A DNA stretch of 27,899 nt from Alistipes sp. (GCA_017559615.1 JAFYRB010000106.1:1-27899), one strand, 5' to 3'. Shown: positions 1 to 8,607, counted from the first letter of the stretch. Notes: generated by a model not told the origin, from the letters alone. A program made the numbers and translations.

Positions 1-630
1 ACCGAGAAGGAGACACACGAGTTCGCAGAGAAGATGGAGGAGGGTCAGCCATTTATGACCACATCTTGCTGTCCTTCATATATGGAGATGGCACGCAAGC
101 ACGCTCCAGAGCTTCAGAAGTACATCTCGTCTACATACTCACCTATGGTCTACACCGCAGACCTCGCACGCGAGAAGTATCCTAATGCGAAGGTTGTCTT
201 CGTAGGTCCTTGTATCGCAAAGCGTAAGGAGGCACGTCGTGAGGACTTGAAGGGTAAGGTAGACTTCATCCTTACTTACGAGGAGATTCACGCTATCCTT
301 GGCGGTATGAATATTGAGCTTGGCGAGGCTAACGTTCACCCAGTAGATTGCGCATCACGCCGCTCGGCACACGGCTTCGCGGAGAATGGTGGTGTTACGG
401 CTGCGGTGAAGGAGTTGGTAGCAGGCAAGCTCGACTTCACAACATTGCAGATTGCAGGTCTTAACAAGAAGAACGTAGCGTTGTTGAAGGCTTATGGTAA
501 GACTGGCAAGGCTCCAGCACAGTTCATCGAGGTGATGGTATGTGACGGAGGTTGTATCTCTGGTCCAAGCGTTCACACTGCTTACGGCGACGGTAAGAAG
601 ACCTTCGACGCAGAGCTTAAGAAGCGATAA
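1..630 (+). CDS. [FeFe]-hydrogenase, catalytic C-terminal part (5'-truncated by the window)
   Basis: The reading frame is open from base 1 and ends at a TAA at 628-630, so only the last ~209 residues are present. They carry the three H-cluster signatures in order: TSCCPSY (first Cys at residue 23 of this fragment), VGPCIAKRKEA, and EVMVCDGGCISGP near the end. These cysteines bind the [4Fe-4S] part of the H-cluster, where the enzyme reversibly reduces protons to H2. The third motif lacks the GGGQP ending of the best-known group A enzymes and the second has GPC rather than MPC, which fits the monomeric, clostridial/Bacteroidales group B type. Next downstream are the three maturases, 15 bp away, so the cluster is a self-contained hydrogenase operon. 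Electron-transfer domains would lie upstream, outside the window. Family assignment is firm; the subgroup is inferred. Confidence 0.93.
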   Translation, partial: TEKETHEFAEKMEEGQPFMTTSCCPSYMEMARKHAPELQKYISSTYSPMVYTADLAREKYPNAKVVFVGPCIAKRKEARREDLKGKVDFILTYEEIHAILGGMNIELGEANVHPVDCASRRSAHGFAENGGVTAAVKELVAGKLDFTTLQIAGLNKKNVALLKAYGKTGKAPAQFIEVMVCDGGCISGPSVHTAYGDGKKTFDAELKKR

Positions 631-645
631 TTCAGTAACAAAAAA

Positions 646-1701
646 ATGACGAAGATACTTGTAGAGAGACTGGTTAACGGCGAAAGGCTCAACGCCTCAG
701 AGATGGGGCAGCTACTCAAAAGTGCTGCTCAAGACCTAACTATGCTACAATTTCTTCGCGACAATGCCGTCCGAACTGCTCGCCAGCAGTTCGGACTTGG
801 CATATATATACGTGGACTAATCGAGCTTTCGAGCTACTGCCGCTGCAACTGTCTGTACTGCGGTCTTAGACGTAACAACCGCGATGCAGAGCGATATAGA
901 CTCACCGCCGAAGAGGTGCTGGAGTGTTGTAAGGAGGGATATAAGTTGGGGTTCCGCACCTTCGTACTTCAGGGTGGCGAGGATGGCACACACTCGGATG
1001 AGTGGCTCGAGATGCTTATCTGCCAGATGCGTAGTCTCTACCCCAATGTGGCTATCACGCTATCATTGGGCGAACGCAGCGAAGAGTCGTACATACGCCT
1101 CAAACGCGCAGGAGCAAACCGCTATCTACTGCGTCACGAGGCTGCAAATAAGGAGTTATACGAGTCACTACACCCCGATGGTAACGGCTTGGAGCACAGA
1201 CTACAATGTGCCGAGTCGCTAAAACGTGCGGGGTATCAGACAGGACTCGGAATGATGATTGGCGTAAAGGGACAGACCATAGAGCATATCGTGGAGGACT
1301 TGATGCTTATAGAGCGTATGCAGCCCGAGATGGTGGGCATAGGCCCATTCCTACCACATAAGGCGACACCACTTGGCAACGAGCCTGCGGGAGACCTAAA
1401 CCTCACGCTGGCAACCATAGCCATAGTGCGCCTAATGCTACCAAAGGCACTACTACCCTCAACTACGGCACTTGCGACGCTGACGCCACGAGGAAGATTG
1501 GAAGGTATCCTCTCGGGAGCTAACGTCGTGATGCCGAACCTCTCCCCCTCGGATGTTAGGGCGAAGTATGCTATATATGAGAATAAAGCCTCGTGGGGTA
1601 AGGAGGCTGCCGAAGGCTTGCAGGCTCTCGAAGAGGAGTTGCAGAGCATCGGCTACCATATCGACTACTCGAGAGGCGATTTTAACAACCTAAAAGAGTA
1701 A
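646..1701 (+). CDS. hydE: [FeFe]-hydrogenase maturase HydE (radical SAM)
   Basis: A 351-residue protein with a radical-SAM CX3CX2C motif at Cys65, Cys69 and Cys72 (YCRCNCLYC), followed by a BioB-like core with the LQGGEDG segment. HydE is one of three enzymes that build the 2Fe subcluster of the H-cluster. In the family it acts on an organometallic Fe(CO)2(CN)Cys intermediate made by HydG and contributes to the azadithiolate bridge. Its length matches the family (about 350). The ATG at 646 lies 15 bp after the hydrogenase stop, and hydG begins 5 bp after its own stop, indicating co-transcription. HydE, PylB and BioB are related, but adjacency to hydG and hydF settles the call. Cytoplasmic, oxygen-sensitive. 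Confidence 0.95.
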   Translation: MTKILVERLVNGERLNASEMGQLLKSAAQDLTMLQFLRDNAVRTARQQFGLGIYIRGLIELSSYCRCNCLYCGLRRNNRDAERYRLTAEEVLECCKEGYKLGFRTFVLQGGEDGTHSDEWLEMLICQMRSLYPNVAITLSLGERSEESYIRLKRAGANRYLLRHEAANKELYESLHPDGNGLEHRLQCAESLKRAGYQTGLGMMIGVKGQTIEHIVEDLMLIERMQPEMVGIGPFLPHKATPLGNEPAGDLNLTLATIAIVRLMLPKALLPSTTALATLTPRGRLEGILSGANVVMPNLSPSDVRAKYAIYENKASWGKEAAEGLQALEEELQSIGYHIDYSRGDFNNLKE

Positions 1702-1706
1702 CTACT

Positions 1707-3137
1707 ATGAGTGAATTTAAATATGACGTAATGTCGGAGCGTGCCGATGAGTTCATCCACGATGGTGAGATTCGCGCAACGCTTGAGTATGCACAGAAGG
1801 CGTGCGAGGACCGCGCCCTTGTGGAGGAGATTCTCACAAAGGCCGAAGAGGGCAAGGGTATCTCACACCGCGAGGCAGCAGTACTTATCGAGGTTAAGGA
1901 TAAGGATATTGAGGAGCGTATCTTCGCCATAGCGCGCCGCTTGAAGGAGAAGATATACGGCAACCGCATTGTGATGTTTGCTCCGTTGTATCTCTCTAAT
2001 CACTGCGTAAATGGCTGTGTATATTGCCCTTACCACGCAAAGAATAAGACTATTCCACGCCGCAAGTTAACCCAGGAGGAGATTCGCCGCGAGGTTATCG
2101 CCCTTCAGGATATGGGCCATAAGCGCCTTGCGTTGGAGACTGGCGAGCATCCAAAGCTCTCGCCTATTGAGTACGTACTGGAGTCTATCGACACCATCTA
2201 CTCTATCCACCACAAGAATGGCGCGATACGTCGTGTGAATGTAAATATCGCTGCTACAACGGTCGAGAACTACACTCGCCTGAAGGATGCGGGTATCGGC
2301 ACATATATCCTCTTCGAGGAGACCTACGATAAGGCTGCCTACGAGCGTCTGCACCCTACGGGACCAAAGAGCGACTGGGCATACCACACCGAGGCGATGG
2401 ATAGAGCGATGTTGGGAGGTATTGACGATGTGGGCGTAGGTGCATTGTTCGGACTCTCGAACTATCGCTACGATGTTGTGGGTATCCTTATGCACGCCGA
2501 GCATCTTGAGGCTCGTTTTGGCGTAGGTCCTCACACCATCAGCGTGCCACGTATCCGCCCTGCGGATGATATCGACCCTCGCGACTTCCCTGATGCAGTG
2601 ACCGACGAGGTATTCCGCCGTATCGTAGCGGTGTTGCGCATCGCAGCGCCATATACAGGTATGATTGTCTCGACACGCGAGTCGAAGGCGTGCCGCGAGT
2701 TGGTATTGGACGTAGGTGTATCACAGCTTAGCGGCGGCTCAAAGACCTCGGTTGGTGGATATGCCGAGGGCGTGGTAGATGCCGAGGATTCAGCGCAGTT
2801 CGATATCTCGGATAACCGTACGTTGGATGAGATTGTTGGCTGGTTGCTCGAGTTGGGCTACATCCCAAGTTTCTGTACCGCGTGCTACCGCGAGGGACGT
2901 ACCGGCGACCGCTTTATGTCGTTGGCAAAGCGTGGCTTGATTGGTAACTGCTGCGCGCCAAATGCACTTATGACATTGGCCGAGTATCTCGAGGATTACG
3001 CGTCGCCAAGGGTAAAGATTGAGGGTGCAAAGATGATTGACCGCCTCACGCAGATTATCCCTTCGGAGAAGATACGTCGCATCACCGCCGAGAACCTCAA
3101 GGCTATTGCCGAGGGTAAGCGCGACTTTAGATTCTAA
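1707..3137 (+). CDS. hydG: [FeFe]-hydrogenase maturase HydG (tyrosine lyase, radical SAM)
   Basis: A 476-residue protein of usual HydG length. It has a radical-SAM motif CVNGCVYC at Cys100, Cys104 and Cys107, and near the C-terminus a second cluster motif CX2CX22C (Cys390, Cys393, Cys416; CTACYREG ... NCCAPN). The family cleaves tyrosine to p-cresol and dehydroglycine, yielding the CO and cyanide ligands of the H-cluster on the C-terminal auxiliary cluster. The related ThiH lacks that C-terminal motif, so HydG rather than ThiH is clear. It sits 5 bp from both hydE and hydF. The ATG at 1707 gives MSEFKYDVMS and is the only sensible start. Confidence 0.96.
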   Translation: MSEFKYDVMSERADEFIHDGEIRATLEYAQKACEDRALVEEILTKAEEGKGISHREAAVLIEVKDKDIEERIFAIARRLKEKIYGNRIVMFAPLYLSNHCVNGCVYCPYHAKNKTIPRRKLTQEEIRREVIALQDMGHKRLALETGEHPKLSPIEYVLESIDTIYSIHHKNGAIRRVNVNIAATTVENYTRLKDAGIGTYILFEETYDKAAYERLHPTGPKSDWAYHTEAMDRAMLGGIDDVGVGALFGLSNYRYDVVGILMHAEHLEARFGVGPHTISVPRIRPADDIDPRDFPDAVTDEVFRRIVAVLRIAAPYTGMIVSTRESKACRELVLDVGVSQLSGGSKTSVGGYAEGVVDAEDSAQFDISDNRTLDEIVGWLLELGYIPSFCTACYREGRTGDRFMSLAKRGLIGNCCAPNALMTLAEYLEDYASPRVKIEGAKMIDRLTQIIPSEKIRRITAENLKAIAEGKRDFRF

Positions 3138-3142
3138 CGACT

Positions 3143-4327
3143 ATGGCACTTACAACACCATCATCCGAGCGAGTACACATCTCGATTTTTGGACGCTGCA
3201 ACGCTGGTAAGTCGACACTCGTAAATCGCCTTACGGGGCAGGACGTGGCTATCGTATCGCCCGTAGCGGGCACCACGACCGACCCTGTGCAGAAGGCTAT
3301 GGAGATAAACGGCTTGGGTGCTGCGATAATTATCGACACCCCAGGTTTGGACGATACTACAACACTCGGTGCGGAGCGCGTGGCACGTAGCGCACGAGTT
3401 CTTGATAAGACCGACATCGCGGTTATCCTCTTTACCGACGAAGAGGGTGACGAGGAGCTACGTCTTATGGAGGAGTGCCGCATAAGGGAGATTCCCGTTG
3501 TTGTGGCTCTTGCACACGTTGATAGACTCCAGAATCGTGATGCGGTAAAGGCGAAGATAGAGAGCATTACGGGTAAGAACGTTGTTGCGATAAGCGCACT
3601 TACAGGAGAGGGCATCGAGGAGCTTACCGAGGCTATCGTTGCTATACGTCCTTCGGAGGAGCGACTCATTACAGAGGGTTTCTGCGAGGCGGGAGATACA
3701 GTGCTTCTGGTTATGCCACAAGATAAGTCCGCGCCAAAAGGACGCCTTATTCAGCCACAGGTGCAGACCATACGCGAACTTCTGGATAGAGGTTGCGTGC
3801 CGATCTGTTGCACACCCCAGACAATGGCTACAGCACTTGCGAGTTTGGCCGCAGCGCCAAAGCTAATCATAACTGACTCTCAGGCATTTAACGATGTATA
3901 TGCGCTAAAACCAGAGGGCTCTGTATTGACCTCCTTCTCGATACTTTTTGCGCGATATAAGGGTGACATCGCACTCTTTGTGGAGGGTGTGAAGGCGCTC
4001 AAGAATCTAACGCCAACATCACGCATCCTGATTGCCGAGGCGTGTACGCACACACCGCAGAATGAGGATATCGGACGTGTGAAGCTCCCAGCGATACTAC
4101 GCAAGAAGTTTGGCACAGAGCTGCAAATAGATATCGTTGGTGGCGCTGACTACCCCGAGGACCTAACGCAGTATGACCTTGTGATTCACTGCGGAGCTTG
4201 TATGTTCAACCGCAAGCACGTGCTTAGTCGCATCGAGCGAGCAAGAGAGCAGGGAGTTGCCATCACAAACTATGGCGTGATACTCGCAGCACTCGGAGGA
4301 ATACTCGACAGAGTTAAAACATCGTAG
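3143..4327 (+). CDS. hydF: [FeFe]-hydrogenase maturation GTPase/scaffold HydF
   Basis: A 394-residue protein with an N-terminal TrmE/Era-type GTPase domain: P-loop GRCNAGKS (17-24), TTT near 44-46, DTPG (65-68), SALTG for G5. The dimerisation and [4Fe-4S] domains follow. The cluster ligands are visible as C301-x-H303, then 45 residues, then H349-C350-x2-C353 (CTH ... HCGAC), exactly the HydF pattern. HydF receives the 2Fe precursor assembled by HydE and HydG and transfers it to the apo-hydrogenase. The expected G4 motif NKxD appears as AHVD (124-127), a deviation at the two usual Asn-Lys positions. It is the last gene of the hyd operon; a new promoter overlaps its stop codon region. Confidence 0.95.
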   Translation: MALTTPSSERVHISIFGRCNAGKSTLVNRLTGQDVAIVSPVAGTTTDPVQKAMEINGLGAAIIIDTPGLDDTTTLGAERVARSARVLDKTDIAVILFTDEEGDEELRLMEECRIREIPVVVALAHVDRLQNRDAVKAKIESITGKNVVAISALTGEGIEELTEAIVAIRPSEERLITEGFCEAGDTVLLVMPQDKSAPKGRLIQPQVQTIRELLDRGCVPICCTPQTMATALASLAAAPKLIITDSQAFNDVYALKPEGSVLTSFSILFARYKGDIALFVEGVKALKNLTPTSRILIAEACTHTPQNEDIGRVKLPAILRKKFGTELQIDIVGGADYPEDLTQYDLVIHCGACMFNRKHVLSRIERAREQGVAITNYGVILAALGGILDRVKTS

Positions 4328-4359
4328 TTTGGAGATGTGAAAATAAATATGTAACTTTG
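4328..4359 (+). promoter_or_regulatory. Bacteroidetes-type promoter for hpt-queE-divIC
   Basis: TTTG at 4328-4331, a 20-nt spacer, then TAACTTTG at 4352-4359, a full match to the Bacteroidetes primary-sigma consensus. The -33 box begins right after the hydF stop codon, and the hpt ATG (4376) would be only about 10 nt from the predicted start of transcription, so hpt is uncoupled from the hydrogenase operon. Confidence 0.8.
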
Positions 4360-4375
4360 AAAAAATTTTTTACCA

Positions 4376-4915
4376 ATGGATAAGATAAAACTCCTTGACC
4401 GTAGATTTAAGAAAATGATTCCTGCCGAGGAAATCGACAGAGCTGTAGCACGCGTTGCAGAGCAACTCAACGAGCGTTATGCTGGTAAAACCCCTGTATT
4501 CCTTGGCGTTTTGAGTGGTTCGTTCCTATTCCTCAGCGACTTGGTGCGTAAGATTAACTTCGACTCACGCCTTGCTTTCGTTAAGATTTCGTCATACGAG
4601 GGTACGCAGTCGACAGGTAGCATCAAGCAGCAGCTCGGTATCGACTTCGACATCGAGGGCAAGGATATCATCATCGTGGAGGATATCGTGGAGACGGGAC
4701 ATAGTATGAACTACTTGCTCGACTACCTCAACGAGCGTCACCCAGCAAGCGTTTCGATTTGTACGCTCTTCTTCAAACCTGAGAAGTTCCTCTATGAGTA
4801 CAATATCGACTATGTAGCGATGCCTATTGGCAACGAGTTCATCGTAGGTTACGGTCTTGACTACAACCAGATTGGACGAAACCTTAAGGATATTTACGTT
4901 TTAGATGAAGATTAA
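4376..4915 (+). CDS. hpt: Hypoxanthine(-guanine) phosphoribosyltransferase
   Basis: A 179-residue type I phosphoribosyltransferase. The PRPP-binding loop VEDIVETG lies at 101-108, preceded by a hydrophobic strand (DIII), and the flexible-loop region with ISSYEGTQSTG lies at 71-81. It transfers phosphoribose from PRPP to hypoxanthine or guanine, giving IMP or GMP in cytoplasmic purine salvage. The length is that of bacterial Hpt. It has its own promoter and overlaps queE by 11 nt, so translation of the two is probably coupled. Hypoxanthine versus guanine preference cannot be read from the sequence. Confidence 0.93.
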   Translation: MDKIKLLDRRFKKMIPAEEIDRAVARVAEQLNERYAGKTPVFLGVLSGSFLFLSDLVRKINFDSRLAFVKISSYEGTQSTGSIKQQLGIDFDIEGKDIIIVEDIVETGHSMNYLLDYLNERHPASVSICTLFFKPEKFLYEYNIDYVAMPIGNEFIVGYGLDYNQIGRNLKDIYVLDED

Positions 4916-5540
4916 TCCCGACCTTGAACTTCTCGAAGGGGGTAAAAAGCTACCTCTTGTCGAGGACTTCTATACCATCCAGGGTGAGGGTTACCATAGC
5001 GGTAAGCCTGCATACTTCATACGCCTTGGTGGCTGCGATGTAGGATGCCGCTGGTGTGATGCCAAGTATACGTGGAATCCAAAGATTTTTCCTCCTACAC
5101 CTATCGAGACTATCGTGGAGCGTGCTTGCAGTTGCAAGGCTCAAGCAATAGTTATCACAGGTGGAGAGCCTCTGTTATACCCATTGGGCGACCTAACACG
5201 CGAGCTTCACGCACGTGGCCTTGAGATATTCATCGAGACCTCGGGTACGAATCCTATAAGCGGCGAATTCGATTGGATATGCCTCTCGCCAAAGCGTCAG
5301 ATGCCACCATTGGAGGAGGCTCTGCTACGTGCCGACGAGTTGAAGGTTATCGTACAGACGAAGGAGGACCTCGAGTGGGCTGTGGAGTGCAGCAAGAGGG
5401 TGAGAAGTAAATGTCGCCTATACCTACAACCCGAGTGGAGTGTCTACGAGAGCATCATCGCCGAGATTGTAGAGTGGGTGAAGGAGAACCCCGAGTGGAA
5501 CATCTCCATCCAGACACATAAGTTTATGCATATTCCATAA
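4905..5540 (+). CDS. queE: 7-carboxy-7-deazaguanine synthase QueE (radical SAM)
   Basis: A 211-residue minimal radical-SAM enzyme. It has FYTIQGEG and SGKPAYFIRLGGC at the N-terminus, cluster cysteines C44, C48 and C51 (CDVGCRWC), and a later ITGGEPLLYP segment, all typical of QueE. The family converts 6-carboxy-tetrahydropterin to 7-carboxy-7-deazaguanine, the committed ring-contraction step towards preQ0 and queuosine in tRNA. It overlaps hpt by 11 nt and is followed 8 bp later by the divIC-like gene. No other queuosine gene is in the window. The cluster motif here is the plain CX3CX2C version. Confidence 0.93.
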   Translation: MKINPDLELLEGGKKLPLVEDFYTIQGEGYHSGKPAYFIRLGGCDVGCRWCDAKYTWNPKIFPPTPIETIVERACSCKAQAIVITGGEPLLYPLGDLTRELHARGLEIFIETSGTNPISGEFDWICLSPKRQMPPLEEALLRADELKVIVQTKEDLEWAVECSKRVRSKCRLYLQPEWSVYESIIAEIVEWVKENPEWNISIQTHKFMHIP

Positions 5541-5548
5541 TAGCATCT

Positions 5549-5857
5549 ATGGCACAAAATAATCTATCCGAGAAGGACAAACAGCGACAGAGATATATCA
5601 ACATATTCTGGACATCTCTCACGGTGGTGATTGCCATAGGTACGATTTGGGTATCGTTAAGCACTCTTATGGATATGTTGCGCACGTATCGTGACCGACG
5701 TGATGTGGAGGCGAGGATTGAGAATCTTGAGAAGAAGATTACCTCCGACAGCATCTTCATCCATAAGATTACCACATCGCCAGAGTTTATGGAGCGTTTC
5801 GCACGCGAGACATACCATATGCAGCGCGAGGGCGAGACGGTATATATTATGGAGTAG
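5549..5857 (+). CDS. FtsB/DivIC-family septum formation initiator
   Basis: A 102-residue bitopic protein: short basic cytoplasmic N-terminus (1-17), one membrane helix at about 18-40, a charged heptad-like coiled coil at about 46-68, and the family's C-terminal signature ERFARETYHMQREGE. FtsB/DivIC proteins form a complex with FtsL and FtsQ at the division site and help activate septal wall synthesis. Length and architecture fit. It is the last gene of the hpt-queE unit, and a terminator follows 39 bp downstream. FtsB and DivIC cannot be told apart by sequence alone, so no symbol is given. Confidence 0.87.
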   Translation: MAQNNLSEKDKQRQRYINIFWTSLTVVIAIGTIWVSLSTLMDMLRTYRDRRDVEARIENLEKKITSDSIFIHKITTSPEFMERFARETYHMQREGETVYIME

Positions 5858-5896
5858 AACCTAAAAAAATAGCATTGGAGCATCGCTCCGCACAAT

Positions 5897-5922
5897 ATAA
5901 CGCTCTTCGGGGCGTTATTTTT
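5897..5922 (+). terminator. Rho-independent terminator after the divIC-like gene
   Basis: A 9-bp stem, ATAACGCTC (5897-5905) with GGGCGTTAT (5910-5918) and a TTCG tetraloop, followed by TTTTTG. It closes the hpt-queE-divIC unit before degP. Confidence 0.88.
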
Positions 5923-5990
5923 GTATAACAAACTAAAAAACCGATTGCCTATAGAGAGATTTTGACGCAGAGAACTAAAATTTGAGTATT

Positions 5991-7460
5991 ATGAAAAAGA
6001 GTATTTTAAACCTTGTTGCTATTGTCGCACTTTCGGCAGTAACAATCTCTGCTACAATCTATTTTATCGACAATTACCGCACATCGCAACCCTCCACAAC
6101 GCTACTCAGCGATAACACTTTTACGGAAAATCCCGCTACGGATGCACGCTTCGCAGCCTCGGTAGTGCCGAGCGAATATCCCGACCTTACGTACGCCGCC
6201 GAGAATGCCGTTAAGGCAGTTGTAAATATCGAGGCGACGGTCAAGGTTGGCAATGCCGCACCACGTGATCCATTTTTGGAGTTCTTCGGCTACCCACAGG
6301 GCTATGGCCAGCGTGAGGCTAAGGCTGGTGGCTCGGGAGTTATCATCTCGGAGGATGGCTATATCGTTACGAACAACCACGTCATCGAGGGTGCTACGAA
6401 ACTTCGTGTTAAGCTTCACGATGGCCGTGGCTACGACGCTACAATCATCGGCTCGGACCCCGCAACCGACGTGGCACTTATAAAGATTGAGGAGTCGGGA
6501 CTCCCTACCCTACCTTTCGGCTCGTCGGATGCACTACGATTGGGCGAGTGGGTACTTGCCATTGGCTACCCTATGGAGCTTCAGTCGACAATCACCGCAG
6601 GTATCGTCTCGGCAAAGGCACGAAGCCTCGGAGCGTTGAACAACCAGCAGGGCATTGAGTCGTTCATCCAGACCGATGCTGCGGTAAACCCTGGTAACTC
6701 GGGTGGTGCGCTGGTGAATACACGTGGCGAGTTGGTGGGTATTAACACCATTATCAAGACCTCGACGGGTAGTTACGTAGGTTACTCATTTGCCGTTCCA
6801 GAGACAATTGTAAGAAAGGTTGTCGTAGACCTCAAGGAGTCGGGCGTTGTGCAGCGTGCCGTACTTGGCATCTCGTTCCGAGCCATTGACCAGCAGTTTG
6901 TTGATGAGATGGGCGAAATGACAGGTATTCAGGATATTGGCGGTATCTACGTAGCTTCGGTTTCGGAGGGTGGCGCAGCCTCGGAAGCGGGAATTCGCAA
7001 GGGCGATATCATCACCGCGATAGATGGCGTTGCAACAAACGATACGGCTACGTTCGTGGAGCAGATTGGCAAGCGCCGTCCTGGTGATAGCATCACGCTC
7101 AACGTTGAGCGCGGCACAAAGAGCATCGAAATAGTTGCGACACTTCAGAATAAGGCGGGTGAAAAGAGCCTCCTTGCAAGAGAGAGCGTAGACGTAGCAC
7201 GTGAGCTTGGCGCAAAGTTCCGCAACGCCCCAACGGCACTATGCAAGGAGTTGGATATCCGCGGCGGTGTGCAGGTAACCTCTATACTACGTGGTGGACT
7301 CTTGGAGCGCTGCCGAGTGAAGGAGGGATATGTCATCACACATATCAACGACCGCGAGGTGCATAGCCTTGATGACCTCGACCGAATGACCGAGAAGATA
7401 ACCTCGATAGATGGTATCTACCCTAATGGTCGCGCATCGAGCTACACGATAATGCAATAA
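5991..7460 (+). CDS. degP: DegP/HtrA-family periplasmic serine protease
   Basis: A protein of 489 residues from the ATG at 5991. A TTG nine bases upstream is in frame, but MKKSILNLVAIVAL is a proper signal/anchor start (hydrophobic residues 5-25). The trypsin-like domain has the full triad: H130 (TNNHVIEG), D160 (ATDVALI) and S237 (NPGNSGGAL). Two PDZ domains follow, the first around GGIYVASVSEGGAASEAGI and the second around GVQVTSILRGGLLERCRV. The family degrades and chaperones misfolded envelope proteins. It stands alone between two terminators, as expected for a stress-regulated gene; no primary-sigma promoter was recognised in the 68 bp upstream, so an alternative sigma factor is possible. 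Confidence 0.95.
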   Translation: MKKSILNLVAIVALSAVTISATIYFIDNYRTSQPSTTLLSDNTFTENPATDARFAASVVPSEYPDLTYAAENAVKAVVNIEATVKVGNAAPRDPFLEFFGYPQGYGQREAKAGGSGVIISEDGYIVTNNHVIEGATKLRVKLHDGRGYDATIIGSDPATDVALIKIEESGLPTLPFGSSDALRLGEWVLAIGYPMELQSTITAGIVSAKARSLGALNNQQGIESFIQTDAAVNPGNSGGALVNTRGELVGINTIIKTSTGSYVGYSFAVPETIVRKVVVDLKESGVVQRAVLGISFRAIDQQFVDEMGEMTGIQDIGGIYVASVSEGGAASEAGIRKGDIITAIDGVATNDTATFVEQIGKRRPGDSITLNVERGTKSIEIVATLQNKAGEKSLLARESVDVARELGAKFRNAPTALCKELDIRGGVQVTSILRGGLLERCRVKEGYVITHINDREVHSLDDLDRMTEKITSIDGIYPNGRASSYTIMQ

Positions 7461-7466
7461 CATAGA

Positions 7467-7495
7467 AAAGGGAGGTTAGATTCTAACCTCCCTTT
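7467..7495. terminator. Bidirectional terminator between degP and the DUF3298 lipoprotein gene
   Basis: A 13-bp perfect stem, AAAGGGAGGTTAG (7467-7479) with CTAACCTCCCTTT (7483-7495) and loop ATT. A/T runs on both sides let it serve degP on the plus strand and the convergent lipoprotein gene on the minus strand. Confidence 0.9.
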
Positions 7496-7502
7496 ATTTC
7501 AT

Positions 7503-8252
7503 TTAGTCAACCCACACCAATGGAGCCCCCGTATCCGCTAACTCCTCATCGCTAAGCTCCACGGAGATAATGCCCTCGGAATATGGTGCAACCTCATAAG
7601 GCTGATAGACAAAGAGTAGTCCCGCATCTGTCAGCGCCATAGAACTTGACAAAGGAAGCATCTCGGCAGAATCTATCAATATCGCATACTCCTCGTTAAG
7701 ACGCGCATACAACAACTCCCTGAGCGCAGCACCCCACTCACCATCGAAAAGATATCCGAAGTCGTAGAGGCTACCTGTTTCAAGGTCGAAACTCTCATAC
7801 CAAAGCGACTGACCGCCGTGCGCACCACCTGTATACGACTCAACAAGCGTCTCGTAGCACAACACCGTATTCTCTCGCACGAAGTATGCAGTCTGATCCA
7901 TCAGGTACCAACACATCGGGCCATCGCCCTCTGAAGCATAATCGGCATACTCCTCAACAATACTCTTCGCCGCAGCATCGAGATCCATACGCAAGAAGCC
8001 ATCGTCATCCATTGTCTCCTTTTCATAACCCTCGAACGAGTTGCTATAATTGAGCCACTCAATCTTAGCGAAGACCTCCCTATCCCACAAATTTGCGATA
8101 CGCTGATAGGTTACCTTCACCTCGTATGTTGAATTATCAGTTGCCTCGAAGGTGAATGGCTCGAACTCTGGCAACACCTTCTGCTCACTATTATTACACG
8201 CCACAAGTGCCATCAACAGCACAAGCGACATAAAAAATTTACACTTTCTCAT
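7503..8252 (-). CDS. DUF3298 (RsiV-like) lipoprotein
   Basis: A 249-residue protein with a lipoprotein signal: basic start MRKCKFF, hydrophobic core, and lipobox LVAC with Cys19 as the lipidation site. The mature part has the DUF4163/DUF3298 hallmarks ESYTGGAHG, FDLETG and LLFVYQPYEVAPYSEG. This fold occurs in RsiV, the anti-sigma factor that binds lysozyme, and in many Bacteroidetes lipoproteins of unknown role. There is no membrane-spanning anti-sigma segment here, so an anti-sigma function is not supported; a periplasmic or surface ligand-binding role is more likely. It has its own promoter (8275-8305) and shares a terminator with degP. Confidence 0.85.
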   Translation of the reverse strand: MRKCKFFMSLVLLMALVACNNSEQKVLPEFEPFTFEATDNSTYEVKVTYQRIANLWDREVFAKIEWLNYSNSFEGYEKETMDDDGFLRMDLDAAAKSIVEEYADYASEGDGPMCWYLMDQTAYFVRENTVLCYETLVESYTGGAHGGQSLWYESFDLETGSLYDFGYLFDGEWGAALRELLYARLNEEYAILIDSAEMLPLSSSMALTDAGLLFVYQPYEVAPYSEGIISVELSDEELADTGAPLVWVD

Positions 8253-8274
8253 AGTCGTTTTAGTTTATTTAGTG

Positions 8275-8305
8275 TAAAGATACGAATTTTTCTATAAAAT
8301 ACAAA
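8275..8305 (-). promoter_or_regulatory. Promoter for the DUF3298 lipoprotein gene
   Basis: Reading leftward: TTTG (8305-8302), a 19-nt spacer, TATCTTTA (8282-8275), one mismatch from TAnnTTTG. The start codon is 23 bp further on. The rest of the 259-bp gap 8253-8511 is A/T-rich and otherwise contains only the tRNA promoter. Confidence 0.6.
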
Positions 8306-8442
8306 CACGCTCGCCGATATGTTGTAATAGAAGATTATGGCGACAACCTATATTGCTTACAATATTTACAATAGATATAAATTGCAAAAAGTGGGAAAAA
8401 TCAAAAAAAACGCTATTTTTTTGAAAAAAAGTGCAAGAAAGT

Positions 8443-8473
8443 TTTGGTGGATAAAAAAATTGCCGTATATTTG
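8443..8473 (+). promoter_or_regulatory. Promoter of tRNA-Glu
   Basis: TTTG (8443-8446), 19 nt, TATATTTG (8466-8473): an exact consensus match. Transcription should start near 8480, about 30 nt before the mature tRNA. Confidence 0.85.
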
Positions 8474-8511
8474 CATCGTCAAAAGGAAACAACCTGATGA
8501 CAAGACCGAAT

Positions 8512-8583
8512 GGTGGATTCATCTAAGGGCTAGGATACGTGCCTCTCACGCACGACATAGGGGTTCGAATCCCCTATCCACTA
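8512..8583 (+). tRNA. tRNA-Glu (anticodon CTC)
   Basis: A 72-nt cloverleaf. The acceptor stem is GGTGGAT (8512-8518) with ATCCACT (8576-8582), including a G1-U72 wobble. The D stem is ATCT/GGAT. The anticodon stem is CGTGC/GCACG with loop CTCTCAC, whose bases 34-36 (8545-8547) are CTC and read GAG. The T arm is AGGGG-TTCGAAT-CCCCT. The discriminator is A8583, and CCA is not encoded. It decodes GAG, a frequent codon in the neighbouring core genes, and stands at the left edge of the accessory region. Confidence 0.93.
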
Positions 8584-8607
8584 CAAAAGAAACTATATAA
8601 AAAGAAT

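Noticed and set aside
8337..8600. Plus-strand open frame of 87 codons over the tRNA
   Set aside because: It contains the tRNA promoter and the tRNA gene itself; composition is not protein-like.
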